From NCBI GenBank assembly GCA_030836935.1, contig JAUPMA010000035.1, positions 1 to 6,617 of the forward strand: a stretch of DNA of 6,617 nucleotides. The letters are read 5' to 3'. How positions within the stretch are numbered: position 1 is the stretch's first letter; each line of letters starts with the position of its first letter. Source of the stretch: Pseudomonadota bacterium (GTDB taxonomy: Bacteria; Pseudomonadota; Gammaproteobacteria; SZUA-229). The notes beneath the pieces are model-generated. The model saw only the letters and a program-made list of their open reading frames with translations. It ran no database searches and was not told where the DNA came from. The translations under genes and the position numbers were made by a program. Shown here in pieces: positions 1 to 6,121 of this stretch.

Positions 1-760
1 CCTGTTCAGACAGTGTGTCGAAAAATCGTTGCGGATGTCCTATACCAGCTACGGCATGCACTTTCTGCCCGGCAAACTGCGATAGTGAAACCATCCTGTT
101 TTGTCCGGCCAGTGATATCAGCTGCACCGGCCGGATAGCAAACGACAGCTGATTTTCTGCACCGCCATTGGCAATTACCATGTCCACTGTACGCAGACGC
201 CTGACCGGTTCGCGTAAAGGCCCGGCAGGCAGGCAAAATCCGTTGCCGAAGGAGCGAGCCATATCAACCACGGCGATTTCCACATCCCGCTGCATGCGAT
301 AATGCTGCATGCCATCATCAGACAAAATGATATTGCAGTCATGACGTTGCAGCAGCATGCGAATGTCCGCTTCGCGATTCGGCCCGATGACCACAGGACA
401 TTGCGTGCGCCGCGCCAGCAACAGCGGTTCATCGCCAGCTTCACTTGATGAATTGTTCGCTGTTATTTCCAGCGGGTAAACATTGGACTGGCTGCCATGG
501 CCACGGCTGATAATTCCGGGTTTCATCCCCAGTTTTTGCAAAATTTCACACAGTTTGATAATCAATGGTGTCTTGCCGGTGCCGCCAACATTGATATTGC
601 CAATAACAATAACCGGCACGCTGGATTTGAAACGTCGCAACCAGCCATTTTTATATAAAACAAACCGAAATCCGGCCAGCAAACAATACAGACCAGCCAG
701 TGGTAGCAACATCCATGCAACAGGATTCTGGCTGTACCAGTAACGGTCAAGTCGCTTCAT
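1..760 (-). CDS. lpxK: Tetraacyldisaccharide 4'-kinase LpxK (partial, C-terminus beyond window)
   Basis: LpxK transfers the ATP gamma-phosphate to the 4' position of the tetraacyl-disaccharide-1-phosphate, making lipid IVA at the cytoplasmic face of the inner membrane. Translating the minus strand from ATG at 760-758 gives 253 codons with no stop before the window edge; the family is usually about 330 residues, so roughly three quarters is present. Visible features are an N-terminal hydrophobic anchor (about residues 14-34), a P-loop GNINVGGTGKTP (54-65), the family motif SRGHGS (85-90), AGDEPLLLARR (108-118), the DDGMQHYR signature (148-155), and GNGFCLPAGPLREP (172-185), all very close to E. 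coli LpxK. The start overlaps the 3' end of msbA by 14 bp in another frame, and no strong Shine-Dalgarno precedes it, so translation is probably coupled to msbA termination. The gene looks intact in the part visible. Confidence 0.96.
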   Translation of the reverse strand, partial: MKRLDRYWYSQNPVAWMLLPLAGLYCLLAGFRFVLYKNGWLRRFKSSVPVIVIGNINVGGTGKTPLIIKLCEILQKLGMKPGIISRGHGSQSNVYPLEITANNSSSEAGDEPLLLARRTQCPVVIGPNREADIRMLLQRHDCNIILSDDGMQHYRMQRDVEIAVVDMARSFGNGFCLPAGPLREPVRRLRTVDMVIANGGAENQLSFAIRPVQLISLAGQNRMVSLSQFAGQKVHAVAGIGHPQRFFDTLSEQ

Positions 761-2516
761 GTTTGTTTTCAGAAAATTGCAAACGGTAGAAATTGGCGTA
801 AGCGCCATTGAGGTGCAACAAGTCATGATGCGTGCCTTTTTCCACTATTCTTCCGTCTTCCATCACCAGAATCAGATCCGCATTTTCAATAGTGGACAAA
901 CGATGCGCAATCACCAGCGTAGTACGGTTTTTCAGCAGGGCTTCCAGTGCCGCCTGAATATGACGTTCCGATTCGGTATCCAGAGCCGATGTCGCTTCAT
1001 CCATGATCAGGATCGGCGCATCTTTCAGCAAAGCGCGCGCAATCGCAATGCGCTGCCGCTGTCCACCGGAAAGCATAACGCCGCGTTCACCTACAACGGT
1101 TTGCAAACCTTGCGGCATGCGTTCAATAAATTCCCAGGCATGGGCAGCCCTGGCCGCTGCAATAATTTGCTGTTCGGTTACATCCTGCAAGCGTCCATAT
1201 GCGATGTTGTGCGCCACTGTGTCATTGAACAGAACAATTTCCTGCCCGACATAGGCAATCTGGTCACGCAAACTTAACAGGGTGAAATCACGAATGTCGC
1301 GCCCGTCCAGCAACACATCTCCGCTGTAATCGTCATACAAACGCGGTAACAGGTTAACCAGTGTCGATTTACCGCTGCCGGATTTGCCAATCAGTGCCAC
1401 TGTCTGTCCGGGCTGGATATGCAGGTTGATGGATTTAAGAACGGTTTTCTCGATGTTGCTGCGGTAACTGAATGTTACGTCATGAAACAGGATTTCACCG
1501 CGTACACGCGGCAACTCGAATTGGCCGGTATCTTTTTCGACTTCGGTATCGAGCAATTCAAAAATACTTTCCGCACCGGCAATCCCGCGCTGAATTACAG
1601 CATTAATCGTGGTCAGATGCTTGATGGGTGTAAACAGCATCATCATTGATGCCATGAACGCCATGAATGTACCAACGCTAATGCTGTCCTGCATGCCTTG
1701 CAGTGTTGCCATGTAAACAATGCCAGCCAGCGCAAAAGCTACAAATATCTGGATAACCGGCGTACTGACTGAAGTCGTTGCCGCCAGTTTCATCTGCTGG
1801 TGCAAATTGGTTTTATTGATGTCGCGGAAACGCGAAGTTTCGTATTCCTGGCCACCAAAAATTTTTACCACACGTTGTGCCTGAATGGATTCTTCCACTA
1901 CATGCGTTACTTTGCCCATGGATTGCTGGATGCGCTGGCTGATTTTGCGAAACCGCTTGGCTACACTGCCAACCAGCAACGCAATGACAGGACCAATCAC
2001 CAGAAATACCGAAGCCAGCATCGGGCTTAAATAAAACATCAGGCCGATCAGACTGATTACAGTCAATGCATCACGAATCAGAATGGTGACGGCACTGGTC
2101 GCTGCCTGTGTCACCTGTTCCACGTTGTAGGTAAAAATTGCAATGGTGTTGCCGGTAGAATTTTTGTCGTAATAATTGTTTGGCAATTGCAGCAGTTTGT
2201 GAAACATTTCTTCACGCAGGGCAACAATAATATTGCGCCCGACCAGTGCAATGTAATACTCGGACAAAAAGCCGGCGAAGGCGCGAATCAGGAAAACCAC
2301 TATCAGCACCAGTGGCAGCCACCGGATGGTTTGCGGATCTTTCTGCACAAAACTGCCGTCGAGCATGGGTTTCATCAGCGCGGCAAAACCCGGTTGCGAC
2401 AAGGCCACCAGTATCATGCCCAGTATGGCCAGCGAAAAGGCGCGCCAGTACACCAGCGCATAACCAAGCAGGCGCCGGTAGGTTGAAGGAATTAACGATG
2501 AACTGGTAGCCGCCAT
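747..2516 (-). CDS. msbA: Lipid A export ABC transporter MsbA (permease/ATPase half-transporter)
   Basis: MsbA is a homodimeric inner-membrane ABC exporter that flips lipid A-core to the periplasmic leaflet using ATP. The 589-residue product matches the usual length (about 580-600). Residues 1-330 form the transmembrane domain, with hydrophobic stretches around 25-45, 66-84, 145-184 and 253-298. The nucleotide-binding domain has Walker A GKSGSGKST (377-385), Q-loop Gln425, signature LSGGQ (482-486), Walker B ILIMDE (502-507) with catalytic Glu507, D-loop SALD (510-513) and H-loop His538; all key residues are intact. The ATG at 2516 lies 3 bp after the exbD stop, with AAGGG further upstream inside the exbD end at a long spacing. 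Because lpxK is directly downstream with an overlap, a lipid A role is more likely than a multidrug exporter, although the family alone cannot exclude other amphipathic substrates. Confidence 0.95.
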   Translation of the reverse strand: MAATSSSLIPSTYRRLLGYALVYWRAFSLAILGMILVALSQPGFAALMKPMLDGSFVQKDPQTIRWLPLVLIVVFLIRAFAGFLSEYYIALVGRNIIVALREEMFHKLLQLPNNYYDKNSTGNTIAIFTYNVEQVTQAATSAVTILIRDALTVISLIGLMFYLSPMLASVFLVIGPVIALLVGSVAKRFRKISQRIQQSMGKVTHVVEESIQAQRVVKIFGGQEYETSRFRDINKTNLHQQMKLAATTSVSTPVIQIFVAFALAGIVYMATLQGMQDSISVGTFMAFMASMMMLFTPIKHLTTINAVIQRGIAGAESIFELLDTEVEKDTGQFELPRVRGEILFHDVTFSYRSNIEKTVLKSINLHIQPGQTVALIGKSGSGKSTLVNLLPRLYDDYSGDVLLDGRDIRDFTLLSLRDQIAYVGQEIVLFNDTVAHNIAYGRLQDVTEQQIIAAARAAHAWEFIERMPQGLQTVVGERGVMLSGGQRQRIAIARALLKDAPILIMDEATSALDTESERHIQAALEALLKNRTTLVIAHRLSTIENADLILVMEDGRIVEKGTHHDLLHLNGAYANFYRLQFSENKHEAT

Positions 2517-2519
2517 GAT

Positions 2520-2942
2520 TTACGGTGCGCCCTTATCGAGAGTTGCAATCGATAAACGGGTCAATCCAAGTTGCGCTGCCACATCCATGGCATTGACCAC
2601 AGCCTGATGCGGTGTGCGTGCATCGGCGCGCAAGACCAGTGGTGTGTTTTTGTTATCGCCTACCGTTTTTTGCAGGGCAAGTTTCAGTGTTTCCTTCTGG
2701 GAATTCACCAACTGGCGGTCATTGATGTGATAGCGACCCTTGGCATCAATGGCAATTACCACCGACTGCGGTTCCTGCATCTGCGCCTGCGCACTGGCTT
2801 CAGGCAAATCAATTTTCAGTTTGGCCTGCCTGTCGAATGTACTCGCCACCATGAAAAACAGCAGCAGGATAAACACCACATCAATCAGCGGTGTGATATC
2901 CACCAGCAAACTGTCATCCCGGCGTTTCGGTCGCAGATTCAC
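2520..2942 (-). CDS. exbD: ExbD/TolR-family proton-channel subunit
   Basis: This is a small inner-membrane subunit that works with ExbB/TolQ to turn proton flow into force on a periplasmic or outer-membrane partner. The 140-residue product has a short charged cytoplasmic N-terminus (1-11), one transmembrane helix (about 16-34, ITPLIDVVFILLLFFMV) carrying the conserved proton-pathway Asp21, and a periplasmic domain (about 40-140). The ...LVLRADARTPHQAVVNAMD... segment is typical of ExbD. The start is GTG at 2942-2940, within a GTGA overlap with the exbB stop, and AGGGA lies at 2954-2950 seven bases upstream, which supports this start. It lies between exbB and msbA in one operon. ExbD and TolR are hard to separate by sequence; no tolA, tolB or pal is adjacent, so ExbD is preferred. 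Confidence 0.93.
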   Translation of the reverse strand: MNLRPKRRDDSLLVDITPLIDVVFILLLFFMVASTFDRQAKLKIDLPEASAQAQMQEPQSVVIAIDAKGRYHINDRQLVNSQKETLKLALQKTVGDNKNTPLVLRADARTPHQAVVNAMDVAAQLGLTRLSIATLDKGAP

Positions 2943-3580
2943 GCCGTTTTCCCTGCTTTACCGGAGGTAATCACCTCCCGGTTATTGTGCAGAACATCCA
3001 TCATCTTCACGGCTTCTTCTTCCATCCGGATCACCAGCTCATCAACGCGACCATGCAGATAACGGTGAAAGGCCAGCGCCGGAATCGCCACACTCAAACC
3101 GGCCGCCGTAGTAATCAGCGCCACCGAAATGCCACTGGCCAGAGGCGCTGCATTCCCCACACCAGCGGTACTGATGGCGTTGAATACCTCGATCATGCCA
3201 AACACCGTACCCAGCAAACCCAGCAGCGGCGAAATGGCAGCAATGGTGCCGAGCGTATTGAGATAGCGTTCCAGCTCATGCACTACCTGACGTCCGGCAT
3301 CTTCTATGCATTCCTTGATGCGCTCCCGGTCCAGATGACGGTTGCTCAATCCCGCAGCCAGAATCCGGCCCAGCGCCGACTGCCGCGATATTTCCTCTAT
3401 TTTTGAGCGTTCCAGCTGCCCTTCCCTGATCCAGTGCCAGATAGTGGCCACCAGATGCGGCGGCGTCACCTTGCTGGTTTGCAAGGCCCAGAGGCGCTCC
3501 AGAACTATACCCAGTGCAATGATGGAACCGGCAATGATGGGATACATCAGCCAACCGCCTGCCTTAACAATTTCAAACAC
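2939..3580 (-). CDS. exbB: ExbB/TolQ/MotA-family proton-channel subunit
   Basis: This is the pentamer-forming inner-membrane scaffold that surrounds the ExbD helices and powers TonB- or Tol-like envelope machines. The 213-residue product has three transmembrane segments (about 10-28, 108-133 and 150-172), a cytoplasmic loop between the first two, and the family motif ISPLLGLLGTVFGMIEVF (116-133), followed by GISVALITTAAGLSVAIPA (150-168). The start is GTG at 3580-3578; AGGG at 3591-3588 lies seven bases upstream and no ATG is better placed, since the first internal Met is at residue 12. It is the first gene of the exbB-exbD-msbA-lpxK set and overlaps exbD by 4 bp. It could equally be called TolQ-like; its physiological partner cannot be named from this window. 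Confidence 0.93.
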   Translation of the reverse strand: MFEIVKAGGWLMYPIIAGSIIALGIVLERLWALQTSKVTPPHLVATIWHWIREGQLERSKIEEISRQSALGRILAAGLSNRHLDRERIKECIEDAGRQVVHELERYLNTLGTIAAISPLLGLLGTVFGMIEVFNAISTAGVGNAAPLASGISVALITTAAGLSVAIPALAFHRYLHGRVDELVIRMEEEAVKMMDVLHNNREVITSGKAGKTA

Positions 3581-3587
3581 GATGCAA

Positions 3588-3591
3588 CCCT
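3588..3591 (-). promoter_or_regulatory. Ribosome binding site supporting the GTG start of exbB
   Basis: The minus strand reads AGGG, then seven bases, then GTG. This spacing is normal for a Shine-Dalgarno site and decides the unusual GTG start of exbB in the absence of an ATG nearby. Confidence 0.6.
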
Positions 3592-3612
3592 GTGTGGTGG
3601 AAAACTTGGCAG

Positions 3613-3641
3613 ATGATAAAGGTTAAAGCGGGCGGGTGAAA
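3613..3641 (-). promoter_or_regulatory. Candidate promoter for exbB-exbD-msbA-lpxK (weak)
   Basis: The minus strand has TATCAT at 3618-3613, matching five of six bases of a sigma-70 -10 box, about 33 bases upstream of the exbB GTG. The hexamer 17 bases upstream (TTTCAC) matches the -35 consensus poorly. This is inference from position and the -10 alone; transcription could also start further upstream within the region shared with the toxin-antitoxin genes. Confidence 0.25.
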
Positions 3642-3660
3642 GACGAATACCGGAATAAAT

Positions 3661-3681
3661 ATGACCATTGCAGGTGGTCAT
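3661..3681 (+). promoter_or_regulatory. Perfect inverted repeat, probable toxin-antitoxin operator
   Basis: ATGACCA, a seven-base spacer, then TGGTCAT form a perfect inverted repeat 46 bp upstream of the antitoxin ATG. Phd/YefM-type antitoxins bind such palindromes as dimers, and the VapC complex usually strengthens repression. The right half overlaps the candidate -35 box of the module, the expected layout for autorepression. A second palindrome, GGTTAACC (3694-3701), overlaps the candidate -10 and might be an extra half of the operator. Binding is inferred, not shown. Confidence 0.55.
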
Positions 3682-3696
3682 GCCTGATGCTATGGT
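3668..3696 (+). promoter_or_regulatory. Candidate promoter of the toxin-antitoxin operon
   Basis: TTGCAG (3668-3673) and TATGGT (3691-3696) are separated by exactly 17 bases, with partial matches to the -35 (three of six) and -10 (four of six) consensus. The pair sits between the inverted repeat and the antitoxin start, giving a short leader of roughly 20-25 bases. The boxes are imperfect, so position and operator overlap carry most of the weight. Confidence 0.35.
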
Positions 3697-3726
3697 TAAC
3701 CGGACAACAGCAAACGGATAACCACC

Positions 3727-3954
3727 ATGAAATTATCCAAATCCCGGTTCAAACCGCACGCCCTGGAAATCATGCGCCAGATCGAACAAAGCGGCGAATC
3801 CGTCATCATCACTGATCACGGCGTGGCCACACTGGAAATCAAACCATACCAAACCAGTGCCTCAAGCCCATTTGAAATACTGCATGGAAGCCTGGTTAGC
3901 TATTCACAACCCACCGAGCCCGTTGCGGATGACGACTGGAACGTTACACAGTGA
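3727..3954 (+). CDS. Type II antitoxin, Phd/YefM family (partner of VapC)
   Basis: This is the antitoxin of a two-gene module: it should neutralise the downstream PIN-domain RNase and repress the shared promoter. The 75-residue product has a Phd/YefM-like DNA-binding N-terminal half, with the strand-turn motif GESVIITDHGVATLEIKPY (23-41) as its hallmark. An acidic, probably flexible C-terminal tail (about 48-75, with DDDW at 68-71) is the part that normally wraps the toxin. The ATG at 3727 follows a weak GGA (3716-3718, eight bases upstream). Its TGA stop overlaps the toxin GTG start by 4 bp, so the two are translationally coupled. Antitoxins paired with VapC are often named VapB whatever their fold; the Phd-like fold is read from the motif only. 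Confidence 0.88.
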   Translation: MKLSKSRFKPHALEIMRQIEQSGESVIITDHGVATLEIKPYQTSASSPFEILHGSLVSYSQPTEPVADDDWNVTQ

Positions 3955-4346
3955 TTGTGCTCGACACCCATGTTTTGATCTGGTGGCTAGCGGGTGGAAA
4001 GCTGTCCTCCAAAGCGCAAAAAATCATCAATAAATTTGCCGGCAAGGAACGCAGCATTCTGGTTTCATCCATCAGCGCCTGGGAAATGGCCATGCTGGTT
4101 GATCATGGCCGTCTGGTACTCACTATGGATGTTGAAACCTGGCTGGAAACTGCAAAAAAAATTCCTTCCATTCAATTTGTACCCATTGATAACAGCATCG
4201 CCATCCAGTCCACCCGCTTGCCGGGCGATTTTCACCGCGATCCCGCAGACAGAATGCTGGTGGCACTGGCACGGCACTGGTCAGCGCCAATCGTGACAGC
4301 GGATGAAAAAATATTGGCTTACAAATATGTGAAAGCCGTTTGGTGA
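3951..4346 (+). CDS. vapC: Type II toxin, VapC-family PIN-domain ribonuclease
   Basis: PIN-domain toxins are Mg2+-dependent endoribonucleases that cut tRNA or rRNA when their antitoxin is degraded. The 131-residue product has the expected length and the acidic active-site set: Asp5 in VLDTHVLIWW, Glu45 in SSISAWEMA, Asp97 and Asp100 in the hallmark FHRDPADRMLVA (94-105), and Asp118 in IVTADEKIL. The metal site therefore looks intact and the toxin is probably active. The start is GTG at 3951, overlapping the antitoxin stop as GTGA; GTG at 3957 is a less likely alternative. Only a weak GGA lies ten bases upstream, consistent with coupling that keeps toxin below antitoxin. A strong terminator follows the stop. 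The RNA target cannot be read from the sequence. Confidence 0.93.
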   Translation: MIVLDTHVLIWWLAGGKLSSKAQKIINKFAGKERSILVSSISAWEMAMLVDHGRLVLTMDVETWLETAKKIPSIQFVPIDNSIAIQSTRLPGDFHRDPADRMLVALARHWSAPIVTADEKILAYKYVKAVW

Positions 4347-4353
4347 TCGCAAC

Positions 4354-4384
4354 AAAAAAGACCCGCAAACGCGGGTCTTTTTTT
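4354..4384. terminator. Bidirectional intrinsic terminator between vapC and the ompA-like gene
   Basis: GACCCGC (4360-4366), loop AAAC, and GCGGGTC (4371-4377) form a perfect 7 bp GC-rich stem. It is flanked by six A's on the left and seven T's on the right, so it has a U-tract in both directions. It lies 7 bp after the vapC stop and 31 bp after the stop of the convergent OmpA-like gene, and so serves both. Confidence 0.9.
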
Positions 4385-4415
4385 ATTGAGTCAAACACAC
4401 CCTATCCATGCACCA

Positions 4416-5285
4416 TCAGCGCAAAACCATTTCCACGCGCCGGTTTTTGGAGCGTCCTGCTTCGCTGGTGTTGTTGGACATCGGAGCATAAGGCCCCACG
4501 CCTTCTGCCGCCAAACGTTCCGCCTTGATGCCATGCTGTTTGACCAAGGCTTCAACCACTGCGCCAGCGCGGCTGCGTGACAAAGCCTGATTATGCGTAA
4601 CCGATCCCTGCATGTCAGTGTGGCCAACAATGTAAACATGGGTGGTTGCATTGTCCTTTAACCATTTCGCCATTTCTGCCAGGGTGGGAGCCGACTCGGG
4701 TTTCAGCACGGCCTTGTCGGTATCAAAATACAAGCCGTAAAAAATCACTTTGCCTTCATCGGCTATGGATTTGGCAATTTGTGCCGCCGAAACCACCACC
4801 GATTGTTCCATTGCTTCCACGCGCACGATTTTATGCATGATGGCGTCGCATGTATTCGCGTCGCCGCGTCCGCAGCCGGCTTCGCCCCAATACTCCCCGT
4901 CATTGCGTTTGATGCGGTAATAAACCTTGCTGTTGTCATTGCGGTACAGCACCGTGCCTTTGGCCTGACGCACTGCATTTTCAAAATTGCGTTGCACTTC
5001 CAGCTTGCCCGGGTTAAGTCCCTTGGCATCTTTTTCTATGTCTACGAAGTAATACCAGTATTCACCTTCAACCTTGAAATATTCGACACCACCTTTTTGG
5101 CTATCCGGATTTTTCCAGCGCACCATATCCAGGCTTGTGAAACGCGAACGATCACAACTGCCATCTGTTTTTTCGCCGGGGAAAGCGCTGAATACCGGAT
5201 TGGGTTCACACGGAGCACTTAATGCTGAATAAAAAGGAGCAACAAGCAATATGACAGACAGCCATTTGAGCAGAATGTTACGCAT
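4416..5285 (-). CDS. Secreted OmpA-family protein with C-terminal peptidoglycan-binding domain
   Basis: This is probably a periplasmic or outer-membrane-associated protein that attaches to peptidoglycan. The 289-residue product starts with a signal peptide (basic start, hydrophobic core 9-19, likely cleavage after Ser23 in ALS-A); there is no lipobox at Cys26. Residues about 27-160 form a domain with four cysteines (26, 44, 138, 146) that could form disulfides; it somewhat recalls the DUF4892-OmpA proteins, but I cannot assign it firmly. Residues about 178-289 are an OmpA/MotB-type domain: GLYFDTDKAVLKPES (184-198), VGHTDMQG (220-227) with Asp224, ALSRSRAGAVVEAL (234-247), and AGRSKNRRVEMV (276-287) with Arg282/283 for diaminopimelate binding. 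The ATG at 5285 is preceded by AAGGA (5298-5294). No beta-barrel is evident, so it is not a classical OmpA porin. Confidence 0.88.
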   Translation of the reverse strand: MRNILLKWLSVILLVAPFYSALSAPCEPNPVFSAFPGEKTDGSCDRSRFTSLDMVRWKNPDSQKGGVEYFKVEGEYWYYFVDIEKDAKGLNPGKLEVQRNFENAVRQAKGTVLYRNDNSKVYYRIKRNDGEYWGEAGCGRGDANTCDAIMHKIVRVEAMEQSVVVSAAQIAKSIADEGKVIFYGLYFDTDKAVLKPESAPTLAEMAKWLKDNATTHVYIVGHTDMQGSVTHNQALSRSRAGAVVEALVKQHGIKAERLAAEGVGPYAPMSNNTSEAGRSKNRRVEMVLR

Positions 5286-5576
5286 TGGAATTTTCCTTGT
5301 CAGTTAATGTACGGATTGTTTTTTGCAATTTGAGTATAAAACGCATCTGCTCTCATTTGTGAAGAGTTTTTTGTATTGGTGTACATACATTCGTCACATA
5401 ATTTATGAATCAGGTCGCGTACACGGGATTGGCGGTCTCACCCACACCAAAAAAACTTTTCACCAAATCAAATATATGAGACATTCCTGTCCATCTGGTA
5501 CTGGTTCAAGTCCCGGGTAAGTTTCCGGATTCACAAGAATTCAAAATACCAACCTGTATGCCATCTGGAGGGCTAC
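5286..5576. other. AT-rich divergent intergenic region without a convincing gene
   Basis: These 291 bases separate the divergent OmpA-like gene and the small secreted-protein gene. Besides the candidate promoter near 5333-5363, the region holds an A/T-rich stretch, a widely spaced inverted repeat GTCTCA/TGAGAC (5435-5440 and 5477-5482), and the octamer CCATCTGG repeated at 5491-5498 and 5561-5568. It also has a tRNA T-loop-like string GGTTCAAGTCC around 5503-5513 that does not fold into a tRNA arm. The only long open frame here (from 5323, plus) has no family features and unlikely composition, so I do not call it. Confidence 0.5.
5333..5363 (-). promoter_or_regulatory. Candidate promoter of the OmpA-like gene
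   Basis: The minus strand has TTCACA (5363-5358, five of six matches to -35) and TATACT (5338-5333, five of six to -10), giving a leader of about 40 bases before the ATG. The spacer is 19 bases, longer than the ideal 17, so the strength is uncertain. Confidence 0.35.
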
Positions 5577-6083
5577 ATGAAAAAAATACTGTCTGCGTTG
5601 CACCTATTTCTGGCTGTAATGACTCTGGCACTGGTCATTCCGGCGCAAGCCCAAACCGGGCAGGATGATCTGGCGAAACGGGTGGCGTCCTATGAACTGA
5701 CCATGGCGCGCATGGAGTCCTACGGCAAAGTGACGGCAGCGCTTGCGGATTGGGCATCTGCCAATCCAGCGGCGGCCAAAGCGCTGAACAACCGGATGCC
5801 GAAAACCATCACCTCCGTACCCGAATCCGCCGCGTTACTCGAAGCGGAACCGGTGATCAAAAAAATGCTGGATGAACACCGGCTCAGCGGCAATGATTAC
5901 GTGTTGATGCCGTCGGCCATTATGCAAGCGCAGATTGCCGTGCTGGGTGAATCGCAGGGGCGCAGTTTTCCCGCCGACAAAATCAACCCGAAAAATATTG
6001 CGCTGGTTAAAACCAATATGGCGCGTGTTGATGAAATCATGCTCAAGGTGCGTGCTGACCGGGTGCGTGCTTTTGGTCAGTAA
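5577..6083 (+). CDS. Small secreted protein of unknown function
   Basis: I do not recognise the family. The 168-residue product has a clear Sec signal peptide: two lysines, a hydrophobic core (about 5-22) and a signal peptidase I site AQA at 23-25. The mature part, about 143 residues, has no cysteine and no second membrane segment, so a soluble periplasmic or secreted protein is likely. It appears largely helical: an amphipathic stretch 30-71 rich in Ala and charged residues, a second helix region around 83-101, then YVLMPSAIMQAQIAVLGESQG (108-128) and a charged C-terminal helix (141-165). A strong GGAGGG (5567-5572) a few bases before the ATG supports the start. It is transcribed away from the OmpA-like gene and convergent with ubiJ; a palindromic element follows 39 bp after its stop. 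Confidence 0.8.
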   Translation: MKKILSALHLFLAVMTLALVIPAQAQTGQDDLAKRVASYELTMARMESYGKVTAALADWASANPAAAKALNNRMPKTITSVPESAALLEAEPVIKKMLDEHRLSGNDYVLMPSAIMQAQIAVLGESQGRSFPADKINPKNIALVKTNMARVDEIMLKVRADRVRAFGQ

Positions 6084-6121
6084 ATCTACCGGAACATCTG
6101 GAATCAATACAGGGCCATTTA

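Noticed and set aside
562..750. 62-codon minus-strand frame starting inside lpxK
   Set aside because: The true frame is the longer lpxK reading from 760 with P-loop and DDG motifs; this one is an out-of-frame shadow.
759..1277. 172-codon open frame on the plus strand opposite msbA
   Set aside because: It lies fully antisense to the msbA nucleotide-binding domain, shows no family motif or secretion signal, and is explained by the codon bias of msbA.
2571..3062. 163-codon open frame on the plus strand opposite exbD and exbB
   Set aside because: It is antisense to two clear genes, rich in His/Cys/Gln in a way typical of shadow frames, and has no own ribosome binding site or motif.
4779..5222. 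147-codon open frame on the plus strand inside the OmpA-like gene
   Set aside because: It is antisense to a gene with signal peptide and OmpA domain; no recognisable features.
5323..5520. 65-codon open frame in the intergenic region, plus strand
   Set aside because: Its start has no good ribosome binding site, the product has no motif, and the composition follows AT-rich non-coding DNA.
5500..5520. Possible tRNA gene or tRNA fragment from the GGTTCAAGTCC string
   Set aside because: The flanking bases do not form a paired T-stem (two of five pairs fail), and no anticodon, D-arm or acceptor stem is present.
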